Source: Zoogloeaceae bacterium
GTDB taxonomy: Bacteria; Pseudomonadota; Gammaproteobacteria; Burkholderiales; Rhodocyclaceae
Length of the DNA: 64,000 nucleotides
Reading direction: 5' to 3'
Assembly (NCBI GenBank): GCA_024235655.1
Contig: JACKLY010000006.1
Coordinates: 62,001-126,000, forward strand
Positions 36,701 through 43,763 of this stretch are shown piece by piece. The notes under the pieces were generated by a model, which was not told the DNA's origin, made no database searches, and saw nothing but the letters and a program-made list of their open reading frames with translations. A program made the translations under genes and the position numbers. Every line of letters starts with the position of its first letter. Positions within the stretch are counted from its first letter, which is position 1.

Positions 36701-36855
36701 GCAAGGAGGTGCTGCACCCGGTGGCGGTGGTCATCTTCGGCGGCCTGATCAGTTCGACCCTGCTCGACACCTTGCTGACGCCGGTGATGTTCCGCCTGTG
36801 GGGTGAGAAGCCGCTGGCGCGCCTGCTCGAAGCACGTGGCACGGAAAGTTTTTAA
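33751..36855 (+). CDS. Heavy-metal RND efflux permease (CusA/CzcA family)
   Basis: This 1034-residue inner-membrane proton antiporter has twelve predicted transmembrane helices and two large periplasmic loops. It belongs to the heavy-metal efflux (HME) branch by FPDLNKPTVTLMTETGGMAPEEVE and ITLTGIATRNGILKISHYI. The TM4 motif reads AIGELVDDAVVGVEN. This has two acidic residues and differs from both CzcA (DFGxxxDGA) and CusA (AxGxMxDAA). The Met triad of CusA is not visible around FLPPFNEGTLTISLLLNPG. The metal is therefore uncertain. A GTG at 33751 with GGGAG upstream is chosen over the frame start at 33709, which overlaps the adaptor gene. Confidence 0.92.
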   Translation: MFEAIINTSLRQRLIVVGISLLLVIYGTLTVRQMPVDVFPDLNKPTVTLMTETGGMAPEEVEQLVTFPIESSMNGMPGVTRVRSVSGVGLSIVYVEFEWGSEIYRNRQQIAERLNLVREQLPPGIVPQLGPISSIMGEILLIALPADPAKVSPMQVREYADWVMRPRLLTLPGVAQVIPIGGEVKQYRVELKPAQLQALGVEREQLETALRDFGANTSGGFLESNGREYLIRQIGRTSRVDDLQNVVVTVRNGQPILLKQLADVVLAPAIKRGDGSFNSKPAVILSVQKQPGADSVKLTREVEHTMAELSKSLPVGIEAPQFLFRQADFIENSVNNVEEALRDGAILVAVILFMFLLNVRTTLISLTAIPLSLLVTALVFSYMGLSINTMTLGGLAIAIGELVDDAVVGVENVLRRLKLNRDLAEPRPVVEVIAKATLEVRSAIVYATVIIVLVFVPLFVLPGIEGRLFTPLGIAYIVSILASMIVSVTVTPVMAFYLLPRMKLLHQGDSPLVIHLKRWDAKLLHWSFGHGRSLLAAAAAVVLIAVASIPLFPRSFLPPFNEGTLTISLLLNPGTSLSESNRIGSLAEQLVMGVPEVSEVGRRTGRAELDEHAEGVHSTEMDVDLKVSARSRAEVISDIRARLATLPAVSSIGQPISHRLDHLLSGVRAQIALKVFGDDLDTLRGLAADLQLRLGRIPGVTDLQIEKQVLIPQVKIHVDYEQAARYGVAPGILLRSLEQMIEGERITQVIEGNRRFDLLVRLPESGRSLQALENLLIETPTGHVPLSKLARIENGEGPNQVSRENSRRRIVISANTDGGDMSAVIQAIRAELASKPMPEGYYTALEGQFQAQEQASQLIAVLAMVSLTMIFLVLYSRYRSVALTAIIMGNIPLALVGSVIALWISGQPLSVAALVGFITLTGIATRNGILKISHYINLCAFEGEKFGDHMIVRGSLERLTPVLMTALVAAFALVPLLLSADAPGKEVLHPVAVVIFGGLISSTLLDTLLTPVMFRLWGEKPLARLLEARGTESF

Positions 36856-36900
36856 CGATGGAAACGCGTAGTCTTCTCTATTAATGGAAAGGAATTCCGC

Positions 36901-37362
36901 ATGAAAATTTCGAGAATTGCCGCTAACTTGCTGGCAGCCGCAGCCTTGACCGGCTTTTTGGGTGGCTCGCTGGCGCATGCCCATGATGATGCCTATCTGG
37001 ATACACAAAAGGCGCCGAATGGCGGCCAGTTGCGCATGGCCGGCCCGTTCCACTACGAGTTGGTGGTGGTCAGGGACAGCAGGGAAGCCAAGGAAAATCC
37101 GGTCTATGTGTACCTGACCGATCATGCCGGCAACAAGGTCTCAAGCGCAGGCGCATCGGGATCGGCAATCATCCTTGCAGGCAAGCAGAAAGCCACGGCC
37201 ACGCTGAAGCCTGACGGTGACAACCGTTTGCGCGGGATGGCGATTTATTCTTCAGACCCGGAGATGAAGGTGGTGGTTGCCATCATTCAGGCTGACAAGA
37301 AAACCGAGCAGGCGCGTTTTACGCCACTGGCAGCAATGCCGGGTATGGATCACAAACACTAA
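36901..37362 (+). CDS. Exported hypothetical protein of the efflux operon
   Basis: This 153-residue protein has a signal peptide (about 1-28, ending AHA-HDDAY). A beta-rich domain of about 120 residues follows with KAPNGGQLRMAGPFHYELVV near its start and a C-terminal tail with MPGMDHKH. The Met/His tail and the His-Asp start suggest metal binding in the periplasm. It lies 45 bp after the permease gene and 26 bp before the Met-rich protein gene. Similar proteins accompany metal pump operons in other betaproteobacteria as far as I recall, without a known function. Confidence 0.82.
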   Translation: MKISRIAANLLAAAALTGFLGGSLAHAHDDAYLDTQKAPNGGQLRMAGPFHYELVVVRDSREAKENPVYVYLTDHAGNKVSSAGASGSAIILAGKQKATATLKPDGDNRLRGMAIYSSDPEMKVVVAIIQADKKTEQARFTPLAAMPGMDHKH

Positions 37363-37388
37363 ACGCAGCAAATGACAGGAGAACGATC

Positions 37389-37898
37389 ATGAAGAAACAT
37401 CTTCTCGCCGCACTCGTGGCCAGCATGGCCTTGTCTTTTTCGGCGCAGGCCGATGTTCGACATCATCGTGGCCCGATGCACGGGATGTCCGCTTCGGTAA
37501 GCGATGTCGCTGATTCCCCGGTGAAATCCATGCAGACCAACTTGCGTCGGATGATCGTGCAACTGGATCGTGTCAGTGCAGCCAAAACCGATCAGGAACG
37601 GCAGAAAGCGGTGGCTGACTACATGCAGACGGCGCAGGAAAACATGATGCTTGGTCATGCGCTCTACGCGAATGGGGAGAACTGCCCGATGATGGGTGAA
37701 GGCATGATGCCGGGCGGGATGATGCATGGCGGGATGATGTATCAAGGCGCCGGCCAACCTGGCAAACCTGCGGTGCCGGCCGATCGGCTGCAGATGATGG
37801 AGCAGCGTATGGACAGAATGCAGATAATGATGGAGCACATGATGCGTCGTTCCGAGGGCGCCCCGGCGTCAATGCCGCAAGCGATGCCAATGCGGTGA
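37389..37898 (+). CDS. Exported Met/His-rich protein, likely copper-binding
   Basis: This 169-residue protein has a signal peptide (about 1-22, ending AQA-DVRHHRG). The mature part has a helical region (about 45-95) and then a stretch very rich in Met (MMGEGMMPGGMMHGGMM) and a further Met-rich helix (QMMEQRMDRMQIMMEHMM). Methionine clusters typically bind Cu(I) in the periplasm. The gene is in the efflux operon between the previous exported protein and the small Cys/His peptide gene. A role as a periplasmic copper or silver chaperone or buffer is inferred. Confidence 0.82.
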   Translation: MKKHLLAALVASMALSFSAQADVRHHRGPMHGMSASVSDVADSPVKSMQTNLRRMIVQLDRVSAAKTDQERQKAVADYMQTAQENMMLGHALYANGENCPMMGEGMMPGGMMHGGMMYQGAGQPGKPAVPADRLQMMEQRMDRMQIMMEHMMRRSEGAPASMPQAMPMR

Positions 37899-37926
37899 TG
37901 GCTTTCACTCGGAGCCGGGACGAATC

Positions 37927-38049
37927 ATGCCTGCCTGGTTGAAGCGTCTGCTGGCCTCTTTCCATGCCTGGCGCCAGGCGAACGCCGAGGCCCATGCACG
38001 AGCCAAGCCGCATTCATGCTGCTCGGCACCTCCACCCGGTGCCGGTTGA
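37927..38049 (+). CDS. 40-residue peptide with HSCCSAPPPGAG tail
   Basis: This small frame encodes 40 residues beginning MPAWLKRLLASFHAWRQAN, an amphipathic helix, and ending KPHSCCSAPPPGAG. A Cys-Cys pair and several His residues could bind a metal ion. It lies 28 bp after the Met-rich protein gene and 25 bp before the cytochrome gene in the same direction, and its codon use fits the operon. It is too short for most gene finders. Support is positional plus the Cys/His tail. Confidence 0.5.
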   Translation: MPAWLKRLLASFHAWRQANAEAHARAKPHSCCSAPPPGAG

Positions 38050-38074
38050 TCGAATGAAAAAGGAGAATAAGCCG

Positions 38075-38464
38075 ATGTCGAATACGAACGGATTGCGTCG
38101 AGTGCTCGGATCACTTGCTACGTTGCTTGCGCTGCCTGTTGCCGCGCAGTCTTACCAGGTGCCGCAGCCCTCGGCGGGGCTGATGCCGAATGCCTCGAAG
38201 GGCAAGGGGCTCTATGAAAAGAATTGCGCCAGTTGCCATGGCCCAGATCTGAATGGCAGCGATAAGGGACCACCGATGCTGCACAAGATCTATGAACCCT
38301 CGCATCACGGTGATGCGGCATTCCAGATGGCCGCAAAGAACGGGGTTCGTGCGCATCACTGGAAATTCGGCGATATGGCGCCGGTGCCGGCCGTAACGCC
38401 GGATGATGTTGCCCATATCGTCGCCTACATTCGCATGGAGCAGCGCAAGGCGGGCATCCAGTAG
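38075..38464 (+). CDS. Class I cytochrome c
   Basis: This 129-residue periplasmic cytochrome has a signal peptide (about 1-25, ending AAA/AQS region) and one heme-binding motif CASCH in YEKNCASCHGPDLNG. The sixth ligand is probably the Met in GDMAPVPAVTPDDVAHIVAYIR. AGGAG at 38061 supports the ATG at 38075; an ATG at 38054 is in frame but lacks such spacing. It ends the metal efflux operon and could shuttle electrons to a periplasmic metal oxidase or reductase. It is convergent with the chromate transporter gene. Confidence 0.9.
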   Translation: MSNTNGLRRVLGSLATLLALPVAAQSYQVPQPSAGLMPNASKGKGLYEKNCASCHGPDLNGSDKGPPMLHKIYEPSHHGDAAFQMAAKNGVRAHHWKFGDMAPVPAVTPDDVAHIVAYIRMEQRKAGIQ

Positions 38465-38476
38465 AGTGCCTCGTGT

Positions 38477-39817
38477 TCAGGTCAGCCAGTGCAGCAGCAG
38501 ACCGCTGGCGGCGGCGCCGCCAATCACCTGAACGACGCCGCGCTTGAAGCGGATCAGTGCCAGCGCTGCGGCTAGCATGATGGCCGCGGAACCGGCATCC
38601 AGAGCAGCATCAAATCCGGCCGGCCACAGCACATGGCCAGCAAAGAACAGCGCCAGATTGAGGATGACGCCAACCACGGCTGCGGTGACTGCGGTCAGTG
38701 GTGCAGTGAAAGCCAGTTTGCCATGCGTCGATTCGACCAGCGGGCCACCGGCCAGAATGAACACAAAGGAAGGCAGGAAGGTGAACCAGGTGACGATCAT
38801 TGCCGCTGTCACGCCGGCCAGTAAGAGGGCGTCCGGCCCGAAGATGGCCTTGCCCCAGCCGCCGATAAAGCCGACATAGGCCAACACCATGATCAGTGGC
38901 CCCGGAGTCGTTTCTCCAAGGGCGAGGCCGTCAATCATCTGTGCCGCAGTGAGCCAGCCGAAATGCTCGACGGCGCCCTGATAGACGTAAGGCAGTACGG
39001 CGTAGGCGCCGCCGAAGGTAAGCAGGGCCGCCTTGGTGAAGAACCAGCCCATCTGCGTCAGCAGATGGTCCCAGCCGAAGACAAGCACCAGTCCGGCCAT
39101 CGGCAGGCTCCAGAGCAACACGCCGACAATCAGCACGCTTGCCAGTCGTGACCAGCGGAAACGGGTATGCGGCAGCGTAGCGGCTGCTTCCGGTTTGCCG
39201 GATACGCCAGTCGTGTCGCCGTGCGGACGGCCAGAGAATTTCGTCGGGGCGAACCGGCTGCCAACAAGGCCGAGCACGGCGGCGCCGATGACGATTGCCG
39301 GGAACGGGACATGGAGAAAGAAAATCGCGGCAAAGGCGGCCAGCGCAATGGCCCACAATAGGCCATTGTTCAATGTCCGGCTGCCGATACGCCAGGCGGC
39401 ATGCAGCACAATTGCAGTGACCGCCGGTTTGATGCCCCAGAAGACGGCTGCAATCAGTGGTTGATGGCCATGTGCCATATAGATCCACGATAGCCCGATC
39501 AGGATGAGCAGCGAAGGCAGGACGAACAGCGAGCCGGCAACAATGCCGCCCCAGCTGCGATGCATCAGCCAGCCGAGATAGGTTGCCAATTGCTGTGCTT
39601 CCGGGCCGGGCAGCAGCATGCAGTAATTGAGGGCGTGCAGGAAGCGGCTTTCGGAAATCCAGCGTCGTTTTTCAACCAGTTCCTGATGCATGATGGCAAT
39701 TTGCCCTGCCGGGCCGCCAAAGCTGATGAAGCCGAGTTTGAGCCAGAACAGCAAGGCATCGCGGAAGCGAACCCGGGGGATGTCTGGCGTCGTATCCTTG
39801 GTTTCTGTGCGCATCAA
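38477..39817 (-). CDS. chrA: Chromate transporter ChrA
   Basis: This 446-residue inner-membrane protein of the CHR family has two homologous halves of about six helices each. The signature of the first half is FISFGGPAGQIAIMHQELVE with LLPGPEAQQLATYLGW; the second half has FTKAALLTFGGAYAVLPYV and ALGETTPGPLIMVL. It would export chromate from the cytoplasm using the proton gradient. It lies downstream of the tmRNA gene on the same strand and convergent to the metal efflux operon, which suits a metal-resistance cluster. Confidence 0.95.
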   Translation of the reverse strand: MMRTETKDTTPDIPRVRFRDALLFWLKLGFISFGGPAGQIAIMHQELVEKRRWISESRFLHALNYCMLLPGPEAQQLATYLGWLMHRSWGGIVAGSLFVLPSLLILIGLSWIYMAHGHQPLIAAVFWGIKPAVTAIVLHAAWRIGSRTLNNGLLWAIALAAFAAIFFLHVPFPAIVIGAAVLGLVGSRFAPTKFSGRPHGDTTGVSGKPEAAATLPHTRFRWSRLASVLIVGVLLWSLPMAGLVLVFGWDHLLTQMGWFFTKAALLTFGGAYAVLPYVYQGAVEHFGWLTAAQMIDGLALGETTPGPLIMVLAYVGFIGGWGKAIFGPDALLLAGVTAAMIVTWFTFLPSFVFILAGGPLVESTHGKLAFTAPLTAVTAAVVGVILNLALFFAGHVLWPAGFDAALDAGSAAIMLAAALALIRFKRGVVQVIGGAAASGLLLHWLT

Positions 39818-39864
39818 TTGTCTCGGGGAACTTGGCGATCAGGCGATTGTGGCCCGGAAATGAC

Positions 39865-39886
39865 GACGGGGGCCGAAGCCCCCGTC
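39865..39886 (-). terminator. Hairpin after the tmRNA gene
   Basis: A perfect 9-bp GC-rich stem (gacgggggc/gcccccgtc) with a TTCG-type tetraloop lies just after the tmRNA coding piece on the minus strand, upstream of chrA. The next bases are GTCATTT, so the T-run is poor. It is probably the 3' boundary of the tmRNA precursor. Confidence 0.65.
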
Positions 39887-40116
39887 GATAGCCATTCTGT
39901 TTATTGGACGGCTATGTCCTCAGCAGGCCTTAAGCGGCCATTGCGAAACGCTCATCGTTTGCGTTTGTGGTTTTGCGCGGATTACGTCCGTCGCCTCTCG
40001 GGCCGCCTGCTCGCCTTCTTTCACCCTGTCGAGACCAGATCACCCCCCCTGTGGTGGAGATGGGCGGAATCGAACCGCCGTCCAGAACGCTTCCGGGTTG
40101 CCGGAATTACGACCGT
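39887..40116 (-). ncRNA. ssrA: Circularly permuted (two-piece) tmRNA
   Basis: On the minus strand the gene begins with the acceptor piece, which has T-arm GGCGG-TTCGATT-CCGCC (40062-40078) and 3' end ATCTCCACCA at 40052. Only about 4 nt later (40048-40051) comes the normal 5' end, GGGGGTGATCTGGTCTCGAC, from 40047. The two ends pair as a 7-bp acceptor stem with a G-U at the third pair, the alanine identity signal. The mRNA-like part at 39962-39930 encodes the tag ANDERFAMAA and a TAA. This order, 3' half before 5' half, is the permuted form known from betaproteobacteria, whose mature RNA is two chains. Its job is ribosome rescue and tagging of unfinished proteins for proteolysis. Confidence 0.93.
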
Positions 40117-40122
40117 ACGAAC

Positions 40123-40151
40123 ATTATGGGGGCGATGGCGCCTGATTTCAA
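40123..40151 (-). promoter_or_regulatory. Sigma-70 promoter of the tmRNA gene
   Basis: On the minus strand TTGAAA (40146-40151) and CATAAT (40123-40128) are separated by exactly 17 bp. The predicted start of transcription, near 40116, lies just before the acceptor piece. The promoter is 25 bp beyond the gph stop codon. Confidence 0.8.
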
Positions 40152-40176
40152 GGTGCGATGTGATTTGCCCGGGGGG

Positions 40177-40833
40177 TCAATAGCCAGAAACGATGTCGAA
40201 AATATCTTTGGCATGCTCAACACGGTGGGTGGCACCCCATTGGTCAATGGGGCCGCTGTCCCCCAGATAACCATAGGCGGCGGCAATGGTTGTCATGCCC
40301 GCCGCCTTGCCGGCCTGGATGTCGCGCAGGTCGTCGCCGACATAAATGCTTGCTGTGGCCCTGCAGCCAGCAAGGGAACAGGCCAGATGCATCGGGTGTG
40401 CGTATGGTTTTGCGCGTGGAGAAGAGTCACCGCTGACGATGCAGGCTGCGCGGCGGGCATAGCCCAGTGCGTCCATCAGCGGCAAGGTGAAACGCTGCGA
40501 CTTGTTGGTAATGATGCCCCAGGCAATGCCTTCGGCCTCCAGTGTCTGGACAAGCGCATCAATGCCGGGGAAAACGACGGTATGGGTGCATAGCGCCTGT
40601 TGGTAGTGCGTGAGAAATCGCTGGTAATAGTCGGTGTAGTCGGGGTGGTCGGGCAGCATGTCCAGTCCGGCACGCAGCATGCCGCGCACCCCTTGGGATA
40701 CAAAGGGGCGCAGTTTCTCCATGCTGACCGGCTCGAGATCAAGGTCGGCACGCAGGTGATTGAGTGCCGCACCGAGATCCGGTGCCGTATCGGCAAAGGT
40801 GCCGTCGAGATCGAAAAGGACGGCGTCAGGCAT
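40177..40833 (-). CDS. gph: Phosphoglycolate phosphatase Gph
   Basis: This 218-residue HAD-superfamily phosphatase removes phosphate from 2-phosphoglycolate, an oxidative-damage and photorespiration product. The catalytic motif is VLFDLDGTFADTAPDL (motif I), with TNKSQRF as motif II and YVGDDLRDIQAGKAAGM as motifs III and IV. The ATG at 40833 overlaps the end of ubiG by 8 bp and places motif I at the expected position; the upstream start at 40851 adds six residues. The ubiG-gph pair is a common arrangement in proteobacteria. Confidence 0.93.
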   Translation of the reverse strand: MPDAVLFDLDGTFADTAPDLGAALNHLRADLDLEPVSMEKLRPFVSQGVRGMLRAGLDMLPDHPDYTDYYQRFLTHYQQALCTHTVVFPGIDALVQTLEAEGIAWGIITNKSQRFTLPLMDALGYARRAACIVSGDSSPRAKPYAHPMHLACSLAGCRATASIYVGDDLRDIQAGKAAGMTTIAAAYGYLGDSGPIDQWGATHRVEHAKDIFDIVSGY

Positions 40834-41524
40834 TCCTGGTGGTGTGAACAAGATAGTTCACATCGGTATCGCGGCCTAGCGAGTAGCGCTTGCTCAAGGG
40901 GTTGTAGGTCATGCCGATCACTTCGTCGAGTTCCAGGCCGACACTTTTTGCCCAGCGCGCCATTTCTGATGGTTTGATGAACTTGGCATAGTCGTGCGTG
41001 CCCTTCGGCAACATCTTCAGGATGTACTCGGCGCCAATCACTGCCAGCAGATAAGCCTTCGGGTTACGGTTGATGGTCGAGAAGAAAACATGGCCGCCGG
41101 GTTTTACCAGCGCTGCACAGGAGGCAATGGTGCTCGCCGGGTTGGGTACATGTTCGAGCATTTCCATGCAGGTGACGACGTCGTAGTGGCCGGCTTCCTG
41201 TTCAGCGAGTTCTTCTGCCGAAAGAAGACGGTAATCGACTGAGTGACCACTTTCGAGCAAGTGCAGGCGGGCAACGCCGAGCGCCTTTTCAGACAGGTCA
41301 ATGCCGGTGACCGTTGCGCCACGAGTAGCCATGGCTTCGGAAAGCAGGCCGCCGCCGCAGCCGACATCGAGGACTTTCTTTCCGGCCAGGCCGGCATGAC
41401 GGTTGATCCAGTCAAGGCGAAGCGGGTTGATCTCGTGCAGAGGGCGAAACTCGCTGTTCGGATCCCACCAGCGGTGAGCCAGTTCGCTAAATTTTTCCAG
41501 TTCGGTCGGGTCGGCGTTGATCAT
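40826..41524 (-). CDS. ubiG: Ubiquinone biosynthesis O-methyltransferase UbiG
   Basis: This 232-residue S-adenosylmethionine-dependent enzyme carries out both O-methylation steps in ubiquinone synthesis, working at the inner membrane. The SAM-binding motif is VLDVGCGGGLLSEAMA, and CMEMLEHVPNP and NRNPKAYLLAVIGAEYIL are family signatures. The ATG at 41524 corresponds to the family start MINADPTELEKF; an upstream start at 41578 would overlap the terminator. It is transcribed with gph. Confidence 0.95.
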   Translation of the reverse strand: MINADPTELEKFSELAHRWWDPNSEFRPLHEINPLRLDWINRHAGLAGKKVLDVGCGGGLLSEAMATRGATVTGIDLSEKALGVARLHLLESGHSVDYRLLSAEELAEQEAGHYDVVTCMEMLEHVPNPASTIASCAALVKPGGHVFFSTINRNPKAYLLAVIGAEYILKMLPKGTHDYAKFIKPSEMARWAKSVGLELDEVIGMTYNPLSKRYSLGRDTDVNYLVHTTRNA

Positions 41525-41562
41525 GGTTTTTCGGAATACAGTGAAAATTAAAACGGCAGAAA

Positions 41563-41592
41563 GAAAAAAGCCCTGCATTGCAGGGCTTTTTT
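41563..41592 (-). terminator. Intrinsic terminator between ompA-like and ubiG genes
   Basis: The palindrome GCCCTGCATTGCAGGGC (41570-41586) is flanked by A6 on the left and T6 on the right of the plus strand, so it can work in both directions. On the minus strand it ends the OmpA-family transcript 17 bp after the stop codon. Confidence 0.9.
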
Positions 41593-41608
41593 GACCAGCG
41601 GGCCAGAA

Positions 41609-42280
41609 TTACTTCTGGGTGCCGATGATTTCGATGTCGACGCGACGGTCAGCCTGCAGACACTCGATCAGAGCCTTGGTCTTCTTGTTGCCTTTGCACT
41701 TGTCGCCGGTCACGGGCTGCTTCTCGCCCTTGCCTTCGGTGTAGACCTTGTTGGCTTCAATGCCCTTGCTCACCAGGTAGGTCTTCACAGCAGCAGCACG
41801 CTTCTCGGACAGTTTCTGGTTGTAGGCATCGGAACCAAAGCGGTCGGTGTGGCCAACAGCGATGATGACTTCCAGGTTCAGCGACTTGGACTTGCCGACG
41901 AGATCGTCAAGCTTGGCCTTGCCTTCCGGACGCAGAACAGCCTTGTCGAAGTCGAACAGCGCGTCAGCAGCCAGGGTTACCTTGGCTGAAGCTGGCTTGC
42001 CCATCGGCTTTGCAGCCATTGGCTTTTTCGGCTCACAGGTCTCTTTCGGGAGGAGGTCCTTGTCGCAGGCGCAGCCAGCCGGATCATTGGCAGCAGCGGC
42101 AGGCGTCCAGAAGCCAGTACGCCAGCAGAGGCCGGCACCGCTCTTGGCAACTTCGCCACGGCCATCGATTACATATACGCGATCCTTGCCCATGTGGCCA
42201 TCAGCATTGGCAATAGATGCACCCAGACCCATGGCAGCCGCAATAACGACCATCAGGGATTGTTTGGCGATTTTCTTCAT
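41609..42280 (-). CDS. OmpA-family protein (copy 1)
   Basis: This 223-residue exported protein has a signal peptide (about 1-26). A conserved N-terminal segment follows (GAGLCWRTGFWTPAAAANDP and a CACDKDLLPKE Cys cluster), and the C-terminal OmpA domain carries VGHTDRFGSDAYNQKLSEKR for peptidoglycan binding. It is a close paralogue of the gene at 43764-44432. It probably ties the outer membrane to the cell wall. The C-terminal part is the better conserved; the central Lys/Pro-rich linker differs between the two copies. It has its own terminator. Confidence 0.93.
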   Translation of the reverse strand: MKKIAKQSLMVVIAAAMGLGASIANADGHMGKDRVYVIDGRGEVAKSGAGLCWRTGFWTPAAAANDPAGCACDKDLLPKETCEPKKPMAAKPMGKPASAKVTLAADALFDFDKAVLRPEGKAKLDDLVGKSKSLNLEVIIAVGHTDRFGSDAYNQKLSEKRAAAVKTYLVSKGIEANKVYTEGKGEKQPVTGDKCKGNKKTKALIECLQADRRVDIEIIGTQK

Positions 42281-42341
42281 TCGTTTCCCTCGTTTGTAAG
42301 TTGGAGTCCCAGACCCGGGCTACACACTAGGCCAACCCTTG

Positions 42342-43685
42342 TCAGGCTAGGTTTTCGCACGGACTGATAATAGTTTGCCATATGGATGCAATTTTTTCCA
42401 AATCCTTTTTCTGCATTCCGGTCAGAGTGTGGTTTTCCAGCAGCATTTTGCCTGAAACCCACACGTGGCTGACGTTTTCCCGGCCGGCTACATAGATTGC
42501 ATGGGACTCCGGCGCGTAGCAAGGTGCCATTGAGGTGTCATCAAAACTGATGGCGCAGAGATCGGCAGACTTTCCCGCTACGATGGAGCCGATTTCATCG
42601 GCCAGTCCAAGCGCCTTGGCACCCCCCAGGGTTGCCGCATGCAAGGCCTGAAAAGCATTCATTGTCGTTGCATCGCCACTGGCACCCTTGGCCAGCAAGG
42701 CAGCCAGGCGAGCTTCGGCGAGCAGGTCAAGCCGGTTGTTGCTGGCGGCGCCGTCGGTGCCAATGCCAATGTTCAGGCCTTGCTTCAGCATGTCGCGGAT
42801 TGGCGCCAGGCCGCTGCCGAGTTTGAGGTTCGAACTGGGGCAATGGGCTACCGATGCGCCTTCAGCAGCCAGCAGCCGGATCTCATGATCATTGAGATGT
42901 ACGGCGTGTACGGCAATCAGGTTGGGTGAGACGATGCCCAGTCGGTGCATGCGTTCCAGTGGTCTTACGCCATAAGTGGCGAGGCTTTGCTCAATCTCCG
43001 ACAGAGTTTCATGCAGATGAAGGTGTACCGGCAGGTCGAGTTCCCCCGTCAATGTGGCGATTCTTTCGAAACTTCGATCGCCAACGGTGTAGGGGGCGTG
43101 TGGTGCCAGTGCAAAATGGAGCAGCGGTTGCGCGCGCAGTGCGTCGCGTGCGGCCAGGCCCTTGGCCAGGTAATCGTCGGCATCGGTAGCATAGCTGCTG
43201 GGAAAATCGAGAAGCGCCAGACCAATGACAGCACGCATGCCGGATTCGATGACTGCTTTTGCCGCGGCCTCCGGGAAGAAATACATGTCATTGAAGCAGG
43301 TGATGCCGCCTCGGATCATTTCGGCACAGGCAAGCAGGGTGCCATCGTGAACGAATTCCGGAGAAATGTGTTTTGCCTCTGCCGGCCAGATATGCTCCTG
43401 TAGCCAGGTCATCAGTGGCGTATCGTCACCGATGCCACGGAGCAGTGTCATCGCGGCATGACAGTGCAGGTTGACCAGGCCTGGCAGCAGCAGGTGTTTG
43501 TCCAGACGGATTTCCTGTGCGGCAGTGAATTGCTGGCCGGCATCGTGTTCAGGAAGTATGGCAAGGATTTTCCCTTGCCTGATCGCAACAGCGTGGTGTT
43601 CAAGAACAGTGTTCGCTGGCTCGATCGGCATGATCCAGCGGGCTTTGATCAGAAGATCAATGGGTTGGACTGGATTCTGAGTCAT
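42342..43685 (-). CDS. mtaD: 5-methylthioadenosine/S-adenosylhomocysteine deaminase
   Basis: This 447-residue metal-dependent amidohydrolase deaminates methylthioadenosine or S-adenosylhomocysteine. The zinc-binding HxH motif is VNLHCHAAM; further metal and active-site residues are in VHLHLHETLSE, AHCPSSNLKLGSG and GIGTDGAASNNRLDL. The TRZ/ATZ subfamily match is clear; the exact substrate is inferred from homologous gene assignments. Location next to ubiG, a SAM-using enzyme, suits recycling of SAM by-products. Confidence 0.9.
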   Translation of the reverse strand: MTQNPVQPIDLLIKARWIMPIEPANTVLEHHAVAIRQGKILAILPEHDAGQQFTAAQEIRLDKHLLLPGLVNLHCHAAMTLLRGIGDDTPLMTWLQEHIWPAEAKHISPEFVHDGTLLACAEMIRGGITCFNDMYFFPEAAAKAVIESGMRAVIGLALLDFPSSYATDADDYLAKGLAARDALRAQPLLHFALAPHAPYTVGDRSFERIATLTGELDLPVHLHLHETLSEIEQSLATYGVRPLERMHRLGIVSPNLIAVHAVHLNDHEIRLLAAEGASVAHCPSSNLKLGSGLAPIRDMLKQGLNIGIGTDGAASNNRLDLLAEARLAALLAKGASGDATTMNAFQALHAATLGGAKALGLADEIGSIVAGKSADLCAISFDDTSMAPCYAPESHAIYVAGRENVSHVWVSGKMLLENHTLTGMQKKDLEKIASIWQTIISPCENLA

Positions 43686-43708
43686 GGTACGTATTATTCC
43701 ATGAGGAC

Positions 43709-43732
43709 AAAAAACCCCGCCGGAGCGGGGTT
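43709..43732 (-). terminator. Intrinsic terminator after OmpA copy 2
   Basis: On the minus strand an 8-bp stem (aaccccgc/gcggggtt) with a TCCG loop is followed by TTTTTTG. It lies about 31 bp after the stop of the OmpA-family gene at 43764 and before mtaD. Confidence 0.88.
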
Positions 43733-43763
43733 CTTTGTGTGCGGATTGATTGGGTTCCGCTTG

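Noticed and set aside
40052..40085. Apparent 3' half of an ordinary tRNA ending in CCA
   Set aside because: The matching 5' half lies downstream rather than upstream, and a proteolysis-tag frame follows, so this is the acceptor piece of a permuted tmRNA.
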